In this document: positions 60,984 through 64,000 of the stretch, one piece after another
Position numbering within the stretch: position 1 is the first letter of the stretch
Layout: every line of letters begins with the position of its first letter
Virus record (IMG/VR): IMGVR_UViG_3300036770_003984
Location: 62,001 to 126,000 of that record
DNA: 64,000 nt
Reading direction: 5' to 3' (one strand)
Origin: a virus
The notes under the pieces: generated by a model
What the model was told of the DNA's origin: nothing
Databases searched by the model: none
What the model saw: the letters and a program-made list of their open reading frames with translations, nothing else
Translations under genes and position numbers: made by a program

Positions 60984-61678
60984 AAATAATAATTAATGAG
61001 AATCAATTAAGACAGATTATTGAATCTGAGGATAAGACTAGAAAAAATTTAAAGGCTTATAAAATTGCGATTGATGAATATGGAATTTATGCCGCTTCTA
61101 GAATATTGGATAAAACAATTATTGAGTTATATGAACTTGGTCTTTTTGATATTGAGGAATTAAGAAAATTAGTAAATGAATATGGTTTTTACGATATTGC
61201 TGAATCTCAAGGAATGTCAAAACTTAAACTTGCAAAAATGGTTGATTTGCCAATTAAAAGTCATAGTAATAATGATAATGAAATTTTTGTTCGTCAATTA
61301 TTAAAAGAATTGGTTGAGATTGATGATGTATATAATGAATGTGATTTAATTTATAATTCTTTTTCTGGAACTATAAATTGGAGTTGTAGATTTGATGATG
61401 GTAATCAAATAATTAATACACTAACTTATGCAACCCCTTATTTTAACGAAGATGATACTGGTAGAACACCTATTGAAACTGATGAGTTTGAGGTTATCAA
61501 AGATGATGAAAAAGAAGAATATGGTACTATGAGTGGTATTTATTTCAATACTATTCATAGTCCAAGTGAGTTTAAGAATGTTGATAAATTAATTCATTGG
61601 TTTGAGAATGACTATAAACTTGATGTATATAAAACAATAAAAACACATCTTAAAGATTTTAAGGAAAGATATACATAA
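60980..61678 (+). CDS. tagged hypothetical protein, 232 aa, paralogue of 59782
   Basis: Tag MKIIINENQLRQIIESEDKT and LKAYKIAIDEYGIYAASRIL, DKTIIELYELGLFD, then a second helix module copy (LRKLVNEYGFYDIAESQGMS, KLKLAKMVDLP). C-terminal domain: GTINWSCRFDDGNQIINTLT, YATPYFNEDDTG, KNVDKLIHWFENDYKLDVYK. Same length as 59782. Confidence 0.7.
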   Translation: MKIIINENQLRQIIESEDKTRKNLKAYKIAIDEYGIYAASRILDKTIIELYELGLFDIEELRKLVNEYGFYDIAESQGMSKLKLAKMVDLPIKSHSNNDNEIFVRQLLKELVEIDDVYNECDLIYNSFSGTINWSCRFDDGNQIINTLTYATPYFNEDDTGRTPIETDEFEVIKDDEKEEYGTMSGIYFNTIHSPSEFKNVDKLIHWFENDYKLDVYKTIKTHLKDFKERYT

Positions 61679-61681
61679 TAT

Positions 61682-62551
61682 ATGAAAATAATAATTAATG
61701 AGAATCAATTAAAACAGATTATTGAATCTGAGAATAAAATTAACAAATTTTTTGAGAAATACTTAAAAAGTGAATTTGGTCGTAATGAAAATTTTAAAGA
61801 GGGAGATAAAGTTTATATCCCAATGGATAAATATTATGGAACAATATTAACAATTAAAGGAAATAGTGTTGAATTAGATACACCAATGGGAATAGAAGTT
61901 AAAGACATTTCAGAACTTGAAAAAAAACCAATGCAAAATGTAATTGAATTTGGGGGATTGGAATTGAAATTTAATTATAATAAAGATACTACTGATATGG
62001 AGTGGTCAATTGATAATCCAAATGATGTGTCTTATCTTAGAAGTGGAATTTCTGGTTTTATTGATGAACTAGTTGATGATTTTGCAAATATAACTTCACG
62101 TGAATATTATAAACAAATAAATAGAAAACAATTATTTGTTAATATGATAAGAAAAGGAGTATACATAAATGCTGTTGATCGTGAACAATTTTTAAAATTG
62201 GCGCAAAAACCAAAAAAATATCATTATGATAATGTTAGAGCCAGATTAAATGTATTTGATATAGATTTTGAGGATGATGGTGGTCGAGGATTGGGGATAA
62301 ATATACATATGAAATTGACTGACCCAATTGACCCAAAGACTGGAGAAAAACTTACATATAATGAAGTTGGAGAAAGATTACGTGGTTTGAATGAAGATGA
62401 TGATTTTCTTGAATATATTGATGCCTTATTTAATGATTTGGCTAGTGAGATATATGACAATCGTCCAACAATATTTGACCCAAATAGTATGTATATTAGT
62501 ATATACCCTTATTTTTATACAGATGAAGGAAAACAAATGAAACATTGGTAA
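61682..62551 (+). CDS. tagged hypothetical protein, 289 aa
   Basis: Tag MKIIINENQLKQIIESENKI. Residues about 40-80 (EGDKVYIPMDKYYGTILTIK, GNSVELDTPMGIEV) look like an SH3-type fold. The rest has GGLELKFNYNKDTTDMEWSI, RLNVFDIDFEDDGGRGLGIN and IHMKLTDPIDPKTGEKLTYN. Last tagged gene of the array; followed one base later by a membrane protein gene. Function unknown. Confidence 0.7.
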   Translation: MKIIINENQLKQIIESENKINKFFEKYLKSEFGRNENFKEGDKVYIPMDKYYGTILTIKGNSVELDTPMGIEVKDISELEKKPMQNVIEFGGLELKFNYNKDTTDMEWSIDNPNDVSYLRSGISGFIDELVDDFANITSREYYKQINRKQLFVNMIRKGVYINAVDREQFLKLAQKPKKYHYDNVRARLNVFDIDFEDDGGRGLGINIHMKLTDPIDPKTGEKLTYNEVGERLRGLNEDDDFLEYIDALFNDLASEIYDNRPTIFDPNSMYISIYPYFYTDEGKQMKHW

Positions 62552-62552
62552 T

Positions 62553-63038
62553 ATGAATGTAGTAAAAAGATATGATTTTTATTTAAAATTGGTTGTAATC
62601 CTCATTTCGATATTACAACCATTTATTTTATTACTTACTTGTGGTAAGTTATGGTCAATATCTAGTTATTGGGAAACACCAATGCAACCTTTATTTATCG
62701 TTGTTAATGCTGCGACAAGTTATTATTTTTTTAGTACAGATAAATGGTTAATACCATCAGTATTTTTATTATTGTTGACAGCATTTTCAATTGAAATGTA
62801 TCCAATAATTCATAATATTCTTGCTGGGATGTTTTTTATTTCTTGTAGTTATCCTCTTTTAAGTTTAAAGAGATTTAGATTTTTTGGTATAATATATCTT
62901 TTGTCCTTAGTTATATTTTATTTTTTTGGTATGTTATGGTTTGAGATATATTGTGTATTAATATTGGGAAGTTATCACTTAAGTATTTTATTGTACAAAA
63001 ATTATTTGGATAACTTGAGGTTATCAAATTTTAAATAA
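62553..63038 (+). CDS. polytopic membrane protein, 161 aa
   Basis: MNVVKRYDFYLKLVVILISI then at least five hydrophobic segments (QPFILLLTCGKLW, LFIVVNAATSYYFF, SVFLLLLTAFSIEM, IFFISCSYPLLSL, IIYLLSLVIFYFFGML). Compact inner-membrane protein without tag. It ends the rightward array and converges with the two paralogues at 63 kb. No family recognised. Confidence 0.7.
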   Translation: MNVVKRYDFYLKLVVILISILQPFILLLTCGKLWSISSYWETPMQPLFIVVNAATSYYFFSTDKWLIPSVFLLLLTAFSIEMYPIIHNILAGMFFISCSYPLLSLKRFRFFGIIYLLSLVIFYFFGMLWFEIYCVLILGSYHLSILLYKNYLDNLRLSNFK

Positions 63039-63048
63039 TTTGGTAATA

Positions 63049-63522
63049 CTATTCCTCCCAATTATCACTAAAAGGACTGCTAATATTAAGGATTGGTCTA
63101 TCTTCAAATTCTTTTTTATATCTTGTATTTAAATAATCAATAAACATTTGTTTGTATTCTTCGTAAGTTAAAGATAACAAATCTTTTGCTATTGATTTAA
63201 GTGGTCTAAAAAATCTATTATCACTAATAAAAAAATATCCATAATTATTTCTACCACACATAATTTCCCCATTATAATACCATTCAAAACTAATTAAATC
63301 AGGTTCTTTTTTTAATGTAAATTTATCAAATACTTCATCAAATTCGTTTTTTAGAATTTTAATTCTTTTACTTTCCTTCTTTGAATTATCATTTCCACAT
63401 TTGTGACATAGATATGGTTCATCACCACCTTCAGAGAATTTCCAAGACCAACCACATTTACAGGTTATCTTTTTATCAAATTCTTCTCTTAATATTCTTC
63501 TTATTGTTTGTTGTAGTTTCAT
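63049..63522 (-). CDS. tagged zinc-ribbon protein, 157 aa, paralogue of 63569
   Basis: Start at ATG 63522 (MKLQQTIRRILREEFDKKIT); the longer frame opens with a run of Met codons from a CAT repeat and is implausible. The tag IRRILREE has an L-R-E. Residues about 21-46 form a zinc ribbon (CKCGWSWKFSEGGDEPYLCH, KCGND). The body (KILKNEFDEVFDKFTLKKEP, LISFEWYYNG, IDYLNTRYKKEFEDRPI) matches the neighbour at 63569, which has a different tag. Confidence 0.7.
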   Translation of the reverse strand: MKLQQTIRRILREEFDKKITCKCGWSWKFSEGGDEPYLCHKCGNDNSKKESKRIKILKNEFDEVFDKFTLKKEPDLISFEWYYNGEIMCGRNNYGYFFISDNRFFRPLKSIAKDLLSLTYEEYKQMFIDYLNTRYKKEFEDRPILNISSPFSDNWEE

Positions 63523-63568
63523 ATTATATTTCTTACTTTTAAAATCTAATGAAACATTGGTAATGTTG

Positions 63569-63967
63569 TTACCAATCATCATCATCAAAAAATGTAATTG
63601 ATTTATCTATTTCACGAATGGGTTTTTTATCAAATTCTTCTTTATATCTTGTATTCAAATAATCAATTAATGTTTTTTCATATTCTTCATTAGTTAATGA
63701 TAAATTCTTTACTAAGGATTTAATTGGTTTGATAAAACTAAATTCTTCAATAAAGAACATACCCCAATGATTCTTCTCAAATGCTTTGTTTCCATCATTA
63801 TCTAACCATTGATATGCGATAAGTTCTGGTTCATTTGGGTAAAGTCTTTCAATTGTTAGGTTATTGAATATTTCATCTAATTCATTTTTTAGAATTTTAA
63901 GTCTTTTACTTTCATTAAGAGTCCCCATCATTTCTTGGATTCTATTTAATTGTTCTTGTAGATTCAT
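63569..63967 (-). CDS. tagged protein, class D tag, 132 aa, paralogue of 63049
   Basis: Tag MNLQEQLNRIQEMMGTLNES (class D, ending L-N-E). Body KILKNELDEIFNNLTIERLY, ELIAYQWLDNDG, IDYLNTRYKEEFDKKPIREI aligns with the body at 63049, but there is no zinc ribbon and the tag differs. Evidence that tags are exchangeable modules on one body. Confidence 0.7.
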   Translation of the reverse strand: MNLQEQLNRIQEMMGTLNESKRLKILKNELDEIFNNLTIERLYPNEPELIAYQWLDNDGNKAFEKNHWGMFFIEEFSFIKPIKSLVKNLSLTNEEYEKTLIDYLNTRYKEEFDKKPIREIDKSITFFDDDDW

Positions 63968-64000
63968 ATTAATTCATTCTGCCAAAATAAGTTTTATCTT

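Noticed and set aside
63522-63588. N-terminal extension MMMMIGNN of the 63049 protein
   Set aside because: Comes from a run of CAT triplets; the internal ATG at 63522 gives a sequence matching other tags.
1-64000. CRISPR arrays, insertion sequences and integrases
   Set aside because: No regularly spaced repeats with unique spacers, no transposase or recombinase motifs, and no flanking inverted repeats were seen.

Overview
This 64 kb AT-rich window looks like part of the genome of a large tailed phage of a Bacteroidota (probably Flavobacteriia) host. The phage evidence is a lysis module (GH19 endolysin and holin-like protein), virion-type lysins, HNH and NUMOD3 homing endonucleases, overlapping gene strings and a very large tRNA array. 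The host evidence is a secreted protein with a type IX secretion sorting tail, and a divergent pair of promoters with the Bacteroidota TTTG-N20-TAnnTTTG pattern between 22858 and 23003.

Layout. 1-3.5 kb: small leftward genes, including an alarmone-hydrolase-like HD protein. 3.5-20.7 kb: a leftward tRNA and ncRNA archipelago with about 24 recognisable tRNAs covering essentially all 20 amino acids. It also holds nine Leu-type tRNA-like elements whose region between D arm and T arm is swollen to as much as 100 nt, further degenerate or rearranged tRNA-like genes, several structured non-coding stretches, and small membrane proteins and lipoproteins. A Cys-peptidase-like protein and a T9SS-secreted lamin-tail-domain protein lie inside it. 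20.7-23 kb: a Ro60-like (TROVE/DUF2828 plus vWA) gene directly upstream of that array, with two tandem stem-loops sharing a CAGCAA motif beside its 3' end. 23-43 kb: mixed-strand genes including an IMPDH/GMP-reductase-like enzyme, a J-less DnaJ-type zinc-finger protein, DnaK, an AsnRS-like catalytic core with a possible leader-peptide attenuator, holin, endolysin, a metallophosphoesterase and a SlyD-like FKBP. 43-55 kb and 57-64 kb: long strings of proteins with short shared N-terminal modules. 55.2-57.4 kb: a gene-poor divergent region with G-runs and a cluster of TGACA-N3-TGTCA palindromes.

Two themes stand out. First, about 30 otherwise unrelated proteins start with one of a few 15-25 residue N-terminal tags, such as MKIIITESQLRKLI or RLTESDLTRLVKR, usually ending in an I/L-x-E motif. 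This recalls the capsid-targeting propeptides of T4 internal proteins. Tagged bodies include a SGNH hydrolase/transglycosylase fusion, metallopeptidase-like, caspase-like, OmpA-like and leucine-rich-repeat proteins, so the tag may address a cargo of effectors to the virion. Many tagged genes are preceded by an ATATTTAT-like octamer, probably a phage promoter. Second, the Ro60-like protein sits beside an unusual set of tRNA mimics and stem-loop RNAs, suggesting a phage Ro/Y-RNA-like system or tRNA decoys against host tRNA-cleaving defences.

All functional names come from motif recognition by eye. RNA structures were paired by hand, not computed.
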